Shown: positions 7,108 to 13,480 of the stretch, piece by piece
Position numbering within the stretch: the first letter of the stretch is position 1
Layout: each line of letters begins with the position of its first letter
NCBI GenBank assembly: GCA_947630095.1
Contig: CANRGI010000017.1
Span: 1 to 13,480, forward strand
Source: an uncultured Bacilli bacterium
GTDB taxonomy: Bacteria > Bacillota_I > Bacilli_A > RF39 > UBA660
Length of the DNA stretch: 13,480 nt
Direction of reading: 5' to 3'
Made by a program: the position numbers and the translations under genes
The notes under the pieces: model-generated
What the model was told of the DNA's origin: nothing
Databases searched by the model: none
What the model saw: the letters and a program-made list of their open reading frames with translations, nothing else

Positions 7108-8586
7108 ATGGATAAAAAAGATTTATTAAATAGTATTGCAACGCACGGTAGTGGGGAAATATATTTGGGTGTAGTCGGGGCTGTTAGAACTGGTAAAAGT
7201 ACTTTTATAAAGAAAGTTATAGAAAATTTAATAGTTCCTAATATAGAAGACGAATATGAAAGAAAGAGATGTTTAGACGAAATACCCCAAACGGCACAGG
7301 GTAAACAAATAATGACTATTGAACCAAAATTTGTTCCATCAAGTGGGGCTAAAATTAAAATTGACGAATTTAGTACAAGTGTAAAATTAATAGATTGTGT
7401 AGGATATGTAACACCTGATGCTACTGGATATTTAGACGACGAGGGGAAACCTCGTATGGTTAAAACTCCTTGGTTTTTAGACGATTTGCCTTTTGTTGAG
7501 GCAGCAGAAATAGGTACACAAAAGGTAATAAAAGACCATAGTACGATAGGTATTGTAGTTACTACTGATGGGTCTATAGGGGAGTTAGGAAGGGCTAATT
7601 ATGTAGAAGCTGAAGATAAAGTTATAACTGAATTAAAATCAATTAATAAACCATTTATAGTTATTATGAATACTACTAGACCAAATAGTAGTGAAGTAGC
7701 GTCTTTAGTAAGTGAATTAAAAGAAAAATATAAGGTACCAGTTATACCAGTAAGTGTAATAGATATGAGAGAAGAAGATATACTTTCAATATTAAAAGAA
7801 GCACTTTATGAATTTCCTATAGTAGATATATTAGTGCAAATACCTGACTGGGTAGAAGTGTTAAGTAGTGAACATATAGTTAAGAAAACATTTATGAACG
7901 CTATTAAGGAAAGTGTAGTAAATGTAGATAAGTTAAGAGATGTTGATTTAATTAATTTGAATTTTCAAGAAAAAGATATTATAAGTGATGCGTATATATC
8001 AAATTTAGATACTGCTAAAGGAGAAGTAACTATAACTTTAGAAGCACCTTTAAATCTATATGAAGAAGTGTTAAAAGAATTAATTGGGGTTAATATAAAG
8101 GGTAAAGCAGAGTTACTTAAAGTATTTCAAGATTTAAGTGAAGGTAAAAGTGAATATGACTCTATTAAAAGCGCTCTTAAGCAAGTATATCAAACTGGGT
8201 ATGGAATAGTAACACCTAGAATAACTGATATGAAGTTAGATACTCCAGAAATTATTAAACAAGGTGGAAGATTTGGAGTTAAATTAAAGGCAGTTGCTAC
8301 TAGTATTCATTTAATAAAAGTAGATGTTGAAAGTACTTTTGAACCTATTATTGGAAGTGAAGTACAAAGTAAAGAATTAATAGATTATTTAATGAAAGGT
8401 AAAGAAGAAGATCCTGCTAATATTTGGAAAAGTGAAATATTTGGAAGAAGTTTAGAAGTAATAGTGCAAGAAGGTATTCAGTCTAAACTTAATTTAGTAC
8501 CTGATAATGTACGCTATAAACTAGGGCAAACTATAACTAAGATAGTAAATAAAGGTAGTGGAAATTTAATTGCTATTGTAATATAG
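7108..8586 (+). CDS. spoIVA: Stage IV sporulation protein A (spore coat basement ATPase)
   Basis: SpoIVA is a mother-cell ATPase that polymerises on the outer forespore membrane and anchors coat and cortex assembly, recruited by SpoVM. The 492 residues equal the B. subtilis length. The P-loop GAVRTGKS (24-31) places the catalytic Lys at 30, as in B. subtilis. The next conserved block, IDCVGYVTPDATGYLDDEGKP, is also intact. The C terminus ends in a hydrophobic LIAIVI, matching the short hydrophobic tail needed for SpoVM-dependent localisation. A strong AAAGGAG site precedes ATG. The HU gene lies next downstream, as in B. subtilis. This gene is the best evidence that the organism, or its recent ancestor, makes endospores. 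Confidence 0.97.
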   Translation: MDKKDLLNSIATHGSGEIYLGVVGAVRTGKSTFIKKVIENLIVPNIEDEYERKRCLDEIPQTAQGKQIMTIEPKFVPSSGAKIKIDEFSTSVKLIDCVGYVTPDATGYLDDEGKPRMVKTPWFLDDLPFVEAAEIGTQKVIKDHSTIGIVVTTDGSIGELGRANYVEAEDKVITELKSINKPFIVIMNTTRPNSSEVASLVSELKEKYKVPVIPVSVIDMREEDILSILKEALYEFPIVDILVQIPDWVEVLSSEHIVKKTFMNAIKESVVNVDKLRDVDLINLNFQEKDIISDAYISNLDTAKGEVTITLEAPLNLYEEVLKELIGVNIKGKAELLKVFQDLSEGKSEYDSIKSALKQVYQTGYGIVTPRITDMKLDTPEIIKQGGRFGVKLKAVATSIHLIKVDVESTFEPIIGSEVQSKELIDYLMKGKEEDPANIWKSEIFGRSLEVIVQEGIQSKLNLVPDNVRYKLGQTITKIVNKGSGNLIAIVI

Positions 8587-8602
8587 TTAAATTTCCTTTT
8601 TT
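8560..8602 (+). terminator. Rho-independent terminator after spoIVA
   Basis: GGAAATTTAA (8560-8569) and TTAAATTTCC (8587-8596) form a perfect 10-bp stem whose 17-nt loop holds the spoIVA stop codon. Six T follow at 8597-8602. A second AT-only inverted repeat (8631-8637 with 8643-8649) lies in the remaining spacer; its role is unclear. Confidence 0.75.
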
Positions 8603-8669
8603 ATTGTAGTAAAAGAAAATACAAAAGTTTGTTTTTTCGTAAAAAAAACGTAAAATATTTAAAATATTG

Positions 8670-8698
8670 TTGCTTTTTAGTCATTATATAAGTAAAAT
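8670..8698 (+). promoter_or_regulatory. Sigma-A-type promoter of the HU gene
   Basis: TTGCTT at 8670-8675 and TAAAAT at 8693-8698 are separated by exactly 17 nt. The predicted start is near 8705, giving a leader of about 40 nt with a small TAAGC/GCTTA hairpin and the GGAGGT ribosome site at 8731-8736. Confidence 0.65.
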
Positions 8699-8744
8699 GA
8701 GATTATAAGCTTAAGGCTTAAAGATAATATGGAGGTAATTGAAA

Positions 8745-9167
8745 ATGACTAAAACTGAATTAGTAGAATTCATTGCTGCGCAAACTGGGCTTACTAAAGC
8801 AGATGCTGGTAGAGCACTAGAAGCAACTTTAGAAGGAATTCAAACTGGTCTTAAAAAAGAAGGAAAGGTTACTCTAGTTGGATTTGGTGTTTTTAGCGCT
8901 AAAAAAAGAGAGGCTAGAGAAGGAATAAATCCTTTAACAAAAGCACCTTTAAAAATACCTGCAAAAGGATTTAAAATAAACAAAAGTATAGTTTGCCAAT
9001 TATTTTTAAAGAAATCTATAACTCCGTTTACAACACCAATAACTGCCCCAAAAACTGCATTAACTGCATTTCTAAACCATTCAAATTTATTATACATTAA
9101 AACAATACCTGCTAAAGTTGTTGCAAGTTTCAAAGCAGGAAGCAAATTAAAAGATGCTTTAAATTAA
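8745..9167 (+). CDS. hup: HU family DNA-binding protein carrying a 50-residue in-frame insertion
   Basis: HU is an abundant histone-like protein that dimerises and bends DNA. I place the start at ATG 8745, 8 nt after GGAGGT. The reading frame gives 140 residues, whereas HU is about 90. Residues 1-74 are normal HU, including the dimer core, GFGVF and the beta-arm with Asn62-Pro63, the DNA-intercalating tip. Residues 125-140 are the normal HU C terminus (VVASFKAGSKLKDALN). Removing the 50 residues between gives exactly 90. The insert starts and ends at a repeated IPAK and contains no HU-like sequence. It sits between the returning strand of the arm and the last core strand, so the folded dimer may be damaged. 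It could be a disrupted gene, a tolerated loop or an assembly chimera. A terminator follows. Confidence 0.85.
   Translation: MTKTELVEFIAAQTGLTKADAGRALEATLEGIQTGLKKEGKVTLVGFGVFSAKKREAREGINPLTKAPLKIPAKGFKINKSIVCQLFLKKSITPFTTPITAPKTALTAFLNHSNLLYIKTIPAKVVASFKAGSKLKDALN
8954..8967 (+). repeat. Left copy of the 14-bp direct repeat bounding the HU insertion
   Basis: AATACCTGCAAAAG here matches AATACCTGCTAAAG at 9104-9117 in 13 of 14 positions. The copies are 150 bp apart, a multiple of three, so the HU frame is preserved. On the minus strand the copies fall in NPFAGIF and LAGIV of the phage-like reading. Confidence 0.85.
8968..9103 (-). other. Inserted fragment resembling an antisense piece of a phage tape-measure gene
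   Basis: This DNA separates the two halves of HU. Read on the minus strand it gives LAGIVLMYNKFEWFRNAV, then a hydrophobic stretch, then FFKNNWQTILLFILNPFAGIF. The FKNNW..ILLFI.NPFAG.F pattern and the repeated FRNAV/LAGI style are familiar from phage tail tape-measure proteins. On the plus strand the segment is C-rich and G-poor (about 26 C to 9 G by hand count), opposite to the neighbouring plus-strand genes, which agrees with a coding strand facing the other way. No phage genes flank it. The family assignment is from memory of the motif. Confidence 0.65.
9104..9117 (+). repeat. Right copy of the 14-bp direct repeat bounding the HU insertion
   Basis: AATACCTGCTAAAG encodes the second IPAK, where the HU sequence resumes with VVASFKAG. 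It differs from the left copy only at the tenth base. Confidence 0.85.
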
Positions 9168-9189
9168 AAAAGGCCTATGGCTTTTTTTA
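9165..9189 (+). terminator. Rho-independent terminator after the HU gene
   Basis: An A-run plus GGCC at 9165-9175 pairs with GGC plus a T-run at 9179-9189 (one G-U pair) around a TAT loop. The A and T tracts make it usable on both strands. The 5' arm overlaps the HU stop codon. Confidence 0.75.
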
Positions 9190-9199
9190 ATTTATGTTG

Positions 9200-9228
9200 T
9201 TGACAAACATATATTTTGGTGTTAATAT
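9200..9228 (+). promoter_or_regulatory. Strong consensus promoter of cca, predicting a leaderless mRNA
   Basis: A perfect -35 TTGACA (9200-9205), a 17-nt spacer and TAATAT (9223-9228) with an upstream TG (9220-9221) make this the best promoter in the window. The expected start, 7 nt after the -10, is 9235, the A of the cca start codon. Confidence 0.75.
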
Positions 9229-9234
9229 TTAGTT

Positions 9235-9909
9235 ATGGACAAGAGAGTTTATGAAATTTTAGAAAAATTAGAAAGTAATGGTTATTTAGCATATATAGTA
9301 GGAGGGTATGTTAGAGATTATTTATTATGTAATAAAAATATATTAGATTATGATATTACTACTAATGCTAGGCCTAATCAAGTTAAAGAGTTATTTAGTG
9401 AAGTAAATGATAAGTTTTCTAAATATGGGGCTATAAAAGTTAAATATAAAGGCTTAGAAGTGGATATTACTACCTTTAGGGCAGATACTTATATAGATGG
9501 GAAATTAAGTTCTATAGAGTATTTAAATGACTTAAAAAGTGATTTAATTAGAAGAGATTTTACTATAAATACTATATGTATGGATAAAGACGGGAATATA
9601 ATAGATTTATTAAATGGGGTAAATGATATAGAAAATAAAATAATAAAGACTATGAGAGACGTTAAAATAGTATTTAAGGAAGATGCTTCTAGGATAATAA
9701 GGGCTATTAGGTTTATGTGTCAATTATCTTTTAAATTAAGTGACGATATATTAGAATATATAATAGAAAATAAAGAAGATATATTATTAATACCTAAATA
9801 TAAATTAAATTATGAAATATCATTAATAAAGAAAATGGGTAAAATAGATGTATTAAAAGAATTTATAGACAAATATAAATTAGATTATATTTACTATGAT
9901 AATAAATAA
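9235..9909 (+). CDS. cca: CCA tRNA nucleotidyltransferase, short form (class II head and neck only)
   Basis: This enzyme adds or repairs the 3'-CCA end of tRNAs. The class II catalytic parts are intact: IVGGYVRD (21-28), the metal-binding DYD with Asp38 and Asp40, the flexible-loop region at about 75-100, RRDFTIN (106-112) and EDASR with Glu149, Asp150 and Arg153, which selects CTP and ATP. The protein ends at 224 residues, about half the usual 400, so most of the body and tail that hold the tRNA acceptor stem are missing. No continuation is seen in another frame, because dnaD begins 36 nt later. The start is supported by the normal family N terminus. No ribosome site precedes it and the promoter predicts a leaderless transcript. 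It could instead be a CC-adding or polyadenylating relative. Confidence 0.85.
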   Translation: MDKRVYEILEKLESNGYLAYIVGGYVRDYLLCNKNILDYDITTNARPNQVKELFSEVNDKFSKYGAIKVKYKGLEVDITTFRADTYIDGKLSSIEYLNDLKSDLIRRDFTINTICMDKDGNIIDLLNGVNDIENKIIKTMRDVKIVFKEDASRIIRAIRFMCQLSFKLSDDILEYIIENKEDILLIPKYKLNYEISLIKKMGKIDVLKEFIDKYKLDYIYYDNK

Positions 9910-9919
9910 ATGATATAAT
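9891..9919 (+). promoter_or_regulatory. Candidate promoter of dnaD-nth
   Basis: A perfect TATAAT at 9914-9919 lies just after the cca stop. A poor -35 (TTACTA, 9891-9896) sits at 17-nt spacing. The predicted start near 9926 leaves about 19 nt before dnaD, including a GAGGG ribosome site. Confidence 0.5.
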
Positions 9920-9944
9920 ACAGAGTTAAGAAAGCGAGGGTCTT

Positions 9945-10547
9945 ATGGACGAAGTTAAGAAGTTATTTAAAGAAAAGAATTATGTAATAAATACTAATAT
10001 ATTAAAAAATATAAAAAGTCTTAATATTACTTTAGACGAGTTTTTACTATTATTATTTTTTATTAATGAAGAAAATGTATTAGATTTAGATAGAATTAAT
10101 TTATCTTTAGGTTATAGTGAAGAAGAAATATTAAATATATATAGTGAATTACTTACTAAAGGGTTAATAGAAGTTAAAGTATCTAAGATAGATGGTAAAG
10201 TTAATGAAACATTGAGTCTTGATATGTTTTATGATAAGTTAGTATTAAGTATTAAAAATGAAAATACTTTAGAAAATAGTGATATATATACTAAATTTGA
10301 GAAAGAATTTGGAAGACCTATCGCACCTATAGAAGTGGATATGATAAATAAATGGATACAAAGTGGAATAAGCGAAGAAACTATAGAAAGTGCTTTAAAA
10401 GAGGCAATAATAAATGGGACTCCTTATATGAAATATATAGATAGAATAATATATGAATGGACTAAGAAAAAGAGAAATAATAGAAATGAAGAAGAAGATT
10501 ATCAAGAATTATTTGATTATAATTGGTTAGGAGATAATGATGAGTAA
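9945..10547 (+). CDS. dnaD: DNA replication initiation protein DnaD
   Basis: DnaD is a primosome protein of low-GC Gram-positive bacteria that acts with DnaA and DnaB to load the replicative helicase. The 200 residues have an N-terminal winged-helix part (about 1-95) and a C-terminal DnaD/DnaB_2 domain (about 110-175) with FEKEFGRPIAPIEVDMINKWI and YMKYIDRIIYEW, the family's signature helices. B. subtilis DnaD is slightly longer (232). Its 3' end overlaps the start of nth, so the two are translated together. dnaD-nth is the B. subtilis gene order. Confidence 0.93.
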   Translation: MDEVKKLFKEKNYVINTNILKNIKSLNITLDEFLLLLFFINEENVLDLDRINLSLGYSEEEILNIYSELLTKGLIEVKVSKIDGKVNETLSLDMFYDKLVLSIKNENTLENSDIYTKFEKEFGRPIAPIEVDMINKWIQSGISEETIESALKEAIINGTPYMKYIDRIIYEWTKKKRNNRNEEEDYQELFDYNWLGDNDE

Positions 10548-11172
10548 GAAATGTGATTTAATTATGGAGGGACTTGATAAGAAGTTTCAAAATCCTAGAT
10601 GTGAATTAAATTATAATAAAGATTATGAATTATTACTTGCTGTTATGTTAAGTGCACAGACTACTGATAAAAGAGTTAATCAAGTAACTGGGCCTTTATT
10701 TTCAAAGTATGATACATTAGAGAAATTAGATACATTAAGTATAAGTGAGATAGAAGAATATATAAAAAGTATAGGTATGTATAAACAAAAGGCAAAACAT
10801 TTTAAAAGTATAGTAAGTGATTTAATTAAGATAGGTGGGTATGTACCTAATGATAGAGAAATATTAGGTAAAATGAGTGGAGTAGGTAGAAAGACAATAA
10901 ATGTAGTATTATCTAACTTATATAATGAACCTTGTATAGCAGTAGATACTCACGTGTTTAGAGTAAGTAATAGATTACAGTTATCTAAAGATAGTGACGA
11001 TGTATTAACTGTTGAAAATAAATTAATGAAATTATTTCCGAAGGAAGTATGGAGTAAATTACACCATCAAATGGTTTTATTTGGTAGATATATATGTACA
11101 AGTAGAAATCCTAAATGTGAAGAGTGTCAATTTAATGAGATTTGTAAATATTATAAAGAAAATAAAAAGTGA
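10540..11172 (+). CDS. nth: Endonuclease III (DNA glycosylase/AP lyase)
   Basis: Nth removes oxidised pyrimidines and cleaves the abasic site in base-excision repair. The helix-hairpin-helix GVGRKT carries the catalytic Lys118, and the catalytic Asp136 is in AVDTHV. The C-terminal 4Fe-4S loop is complete with Cys186, Cys193, Cys196 and Cys202 in the C-x6-C-x2-C-x5-C pattern. The start is ambiguous between tandem ATG codons at 10537 and 10540. I prefer 10540 because GGAG at 10530-10533 is better spaced from it. The gene overlaps dnaD by 8 nt. Its last codons form one arm of a terminator shared with the convergent PBP gene. Confidence 0.95.
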   Translation: MSKKCDLIMEGLDKKFQNPRCELNYNKDYELLLAVMLSAQTTDKRVNQVTGPLFSKYDTLEKLDTLSISEIEEYIKSIGMYKQKAKHFKSIVSDLIKIGGYVPNDREILGKMSGVGRKTINVVLSNLYNEPCIAVDTHVFRVSNRLQLSKDSDDVLTVENKLMKLFPKEVWSKLHHQMVLFGRYICTSRNPKCEECQFNEICKYYKENKK

Positions 11173-11193
11173 TGCACGAGAGCGCATCACTTT
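11166..11193. terminator. Bidirectional terminator between nth and the PBP gene
   Basis: AAAGTGATGC (11166-11175) pairs perfectly over 10 bp with GCATCACTTT (11184-11193), with an 8-nt loop. The stem includes the stop codons of both convergent genes (nth TGA 11170-11172; PBP TGA 11187-11189). On the minus strand it is followed by a T-rich run. On the plus strand the tail is weaker. Confidence 0.75.
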
Positions 11194-13480
11194 ATGTGTA
11201 TACTTCTTGTTTTCTGATAAGGTGTACCTAAATAATTTATTGTATAAACTATTTCATAGTTACCTGCCTTAGTATTATCAATATCAGTAACTGTTTGACA
11301 AGTATCACTGCATTCTTTTATAACATAAGATTTACTACTTGCATCTATTTGAGATATTATATCTTTTCCATTAACTACGAATTTAATAGTTTTTAAACCA
11401 AAGTCTGGAATAGTATCACCAGTATTGTAAGTAGGGTTTAAGTAGTAATCACTTCCGACTTTCATTGCTTGTAATTCGATAGTAGGGGTTTTACTTCCTG
11501 AAGTAGTACCACCAGAGGAACTTCCTCCTCCACCACTAGGGCCTGAACCACTGTTGTCGCCTGTACCATTTATTGTTACTTCAACACCAGTACTTGCATT
11601 GTTTTTAAATATTGAATAAGCACTTTTAATGACTATACTATCATAGTTTGTAGTATTATTAATTGTATAAGTCGTATCACTAGTATGTCCTACATAAGTT
11701 AAATTACTTCCACTTTTTAAGTATATATCGAAACCAAATGAACCAATTACAACACTATTATAATTAACTCTTTTTTGATAATATTGTTCTGACCATTCTC
11801 CGTAGTAAGTAGTGAAATAATTTCTTAAGTAATCGTCATTTACTGCATCAGGAATTTTAGGACTGTCCCAAGTAACGACTGCCTTAGCGCCTGTTTCTGA
11901 TATTTTAACATTAGTAGGGTTTTCAAGTTTAGAATATCTAGTTGAAACTTCTGTAGGTTCTGTTCCTTTTACAAAGTAATGGGTTTGTATAATATCTCCT
12001 GGAGTAAATTCACTAGGTAATTTAACTGGGATAGTTTCTAATTCTATTTTTACAGGTATTATATTACTTGGAACTGTAAATTGAGAACCTGTATTTAAAA
12101 TGTTATGCGCAAGTATGCTATGAATTTTATTTCTATCTGGAGTTGAACGACTATTTAAAATATAATAATCAGAATATAATTGGTCATATCCATACCAGAA
12201 AGTTATAGTATAGTCTGGGTTATAAGTAGCAACCCAAGCATCTTTTATGATGTCACCTTTGATACCTTTTTTTCTTTTTGCTTCTTCACTCCAACTACTA
12301 GTACCTGTTTTACTTGCTATTTGATTACCTTTAACTTGAGCACTGCTTGTTGTAACATTAAATAATATATTAGTAATTAAGTAAGCAGTTGTTTCTTTCA
12401 TTGCTCTTGTTCTTGTATGTTCGTGTGCGATTTCTTCTCCAGTATCAATGTATTTAATTTTATTTATTGTATATGCTTTTGTATAATATCCACCACTTGC
12501 AAAGGCAGAGTAGGCACTTGCTAATTGAACAGGTGTTACAACATTTGCTGCGCCTATTGCTAGTGACTCATAGATTTGACCATTACATTCTTGAGTTTCT
12601 TTTTCGCAAGGAGTAACTCCTAAACCTGTAGCAAAATTCCATTTTTGTTCCATTGTAGTTTTTCTAAATGTTTGAATAGCACCTGTATTCATACTTTCAC
12701 TAAGTGCTGTTTTTGCTGTTACCATACCAGAATATTTATTGTTCCAGTTTCCCATAACACCACCTGAATAAGTAGTAGGTTCGTCAAATAGAGGTTCTGC
12801 TGTAGACCAGTTTAGATATTCAAATGCTGGACCATAATCTAGTATAGGTTTAATTGTTGAACCTGGGTGTGTTACGTTTTGAGTTGCCCAGTTGAAGGTT
12901 CTTGCTCCAAGTTTATTTCTTCCTGCACCAACTGCTATAAGAGCACCTGTTTTATTATCTACTACGGCAACTGCTAAGTTTATTTTTTCGTCTTTAAATT
13001 CAAAACCTGCTGTTCCATTATATATGCTATTTATAACTGCTTGTTTAGCAGGGTCATAATTAGTATAAATTTCAAGTGAAGTAGTGTATGCGTTTAATCC
13101 ATATTCATTTTCAAGTTCTTCAACGACTGTGTCAATATAACTTTGGGCATCATTAGTATCTGCTTGTTTTTCTTTTAACATATTTTCAATAGGAATACTC
13201 TTTGCTGCTTCACATTGTTCTTCGCTTATGTAACCGTGACGTTTCATTAAGTTTAATACTTGATTTCTTCTTGCTAGTGCTTTTTCTGGATAAACATAAG
13301 GGTCATAACCATTAGGTGCTTGGAAAAGTCCTGCTATTAGTGCTGCTTCTGTAAGAGATAAATCTCTAGCACTTTTACCAAAGTAAGTTTGACTTGCTTG
13401 TTCTACACCATAAGAACTTCCGCCTAGATAACTTGAATTAACATATAACTAAATTCGGCATAAGTAATACCTGTTTCAAG
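11187..13480 (-). CDS. Class A penicillin-binding protein (PBP1A type), 5' end missing and frameshifted near the window edge
   Basis: This bifunctional enzyme polymerises and cross-links peptidoglycan outside the membrane. The visible frame runs from 13448 to 11187 (about 753 codons). It begins in the glycosyltransferase domain (SSYLGGSSYGVEQA, KSARDLSLTEAALIAGLFQAP, RRNQVLNLM). The transpeptidase follows with SxxK as STIK at 12849-12860, SxN as SMN at 12687-12695 and KTGT at 12300-12311. After it come an FN3-like region, a Gly/Ser linker (about 11490-11570) and a C-terminal Ig-like domain with two close cysteines. A Met at 13247 is internal to the glycosyltransferase domain, not a true start. 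A TAG at 13449-13451 breaks the frame, while LETGITYAEF continues upstream in another frame. The N-terminal membrane anchor lies outside the window. Convergent dnaD-nth and ponA is the B. subtilis arrangement. Confidence 0.9.

Noticed and set aside
8954..9117. An intein or insertion sequence in HU
   Set aside because: The insert is only 150 bp, with no intein splice motifs, terminal inverted repeats or transposase. The direct repeats are part of HU-like and phage-like coding sequence, not a duplicated target.
8840..9145. Minus-strand open frame of 101 codons over the HU gene, as a real phage gene
   Set aside because: Both ends are simply the reverse complement of HU coding sequence. Only the middle resembles a tape-measure protein, and no ribosome site or neighbouring phage genes were seen. 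I treat it as an inserted fragment, not a working gene.
11081..11272. Plus-strand open frame crossing the end of nth and the end of the PBP gene
   Set aside because: It is a shifted frame of nth that runs through the terminator into antisense PBP sequence. It has no ribosome site.
12180..12365. Plus-strand open frame opposite the PBP transpeptidase region
   Set aside because: It is antisense to the conserved KTG region of the PBP and has low-complexity Phe/Ser/Thr content.

Overview
The window is AT-rich DNA from a spore-forming, low-GC member of the Firmicutes, probably an anaerobic gut Bacilli or Erysipelotrichia-type lineage. The evidence is a clear spoIVA (sporulation), a bile salt hydrolase (intestinal life), an oxygen-sensitive class III ribonucleotide reductase, strong preference for A/T-ending codons, and ordinary use of TGA as a stop. 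Two gene neighbourhoods match Bacillus subtilis: spoIVA next to the HU gene, and dnaD-nth with a class A penicillin-binding protein gene convergent to them. No tRNA, rRNA or CRISPR array was seen, and no intact mobile element.

Layout. Positions 16-2300 hold a bile salt hydrolase followed 8 nt later by an unrecognised membrane protein, closed by a terminator. Positions 2439-5232 hold nrdD-nrdG behind an extended -10 promoter, with a 16-bp palindrome at the usual place for a class II activator. Positions 5242-6475 hold tag (3-methyladenine DNA glycosylase I), overlapping by 4 nt a SanA/YdcF-type membrane protein. Positions 6529-7051 hold a DUF1003 membrane protein. Positions 7053-8602 hold spoIVA with a sigma-E-like promoter. 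Positions 8670-9189 hold the HU gene. Positions 9200-9909 hold a very short CCA-adding enzyme gene, apparently transcribed without a leader. Positions 9891-11172 hold dnaD-nth. Positions 11187-13480 on the minus strand hold a class A PBP that runs off the window.

The main discovery candidate is the HU gene. Its 90-residue HU protein is complete but interrupted, in frame, by 150 bp. That DNA is bounded by a 14-bp near-perfect direct repeat. Read on the opposite strand it encodes a piece resembling a phage tail tape-measure protein. Either a phage fragment recombined into a core chromosomal gene through microhomology, or the assembly is chimeric there.

Other points of note are the complete absence of the palindrome CATG from all 13,480 bases, which shapes His codon choice; a related avoidance of GATGA; a frameshift in the PBP gene within 35 bases of the window end; a CCA enzyme of about half the usual length; and extracellular FN3-like and Ig-like modules on the PBP.

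The genes are mostly housekeeping (DNA precursor supply, DNA repair, replication initiation, tRNA maturation, wall synthesis, spore coat) plus one gut-adaptation gene. I see no defence system or biosynthetic cluster.
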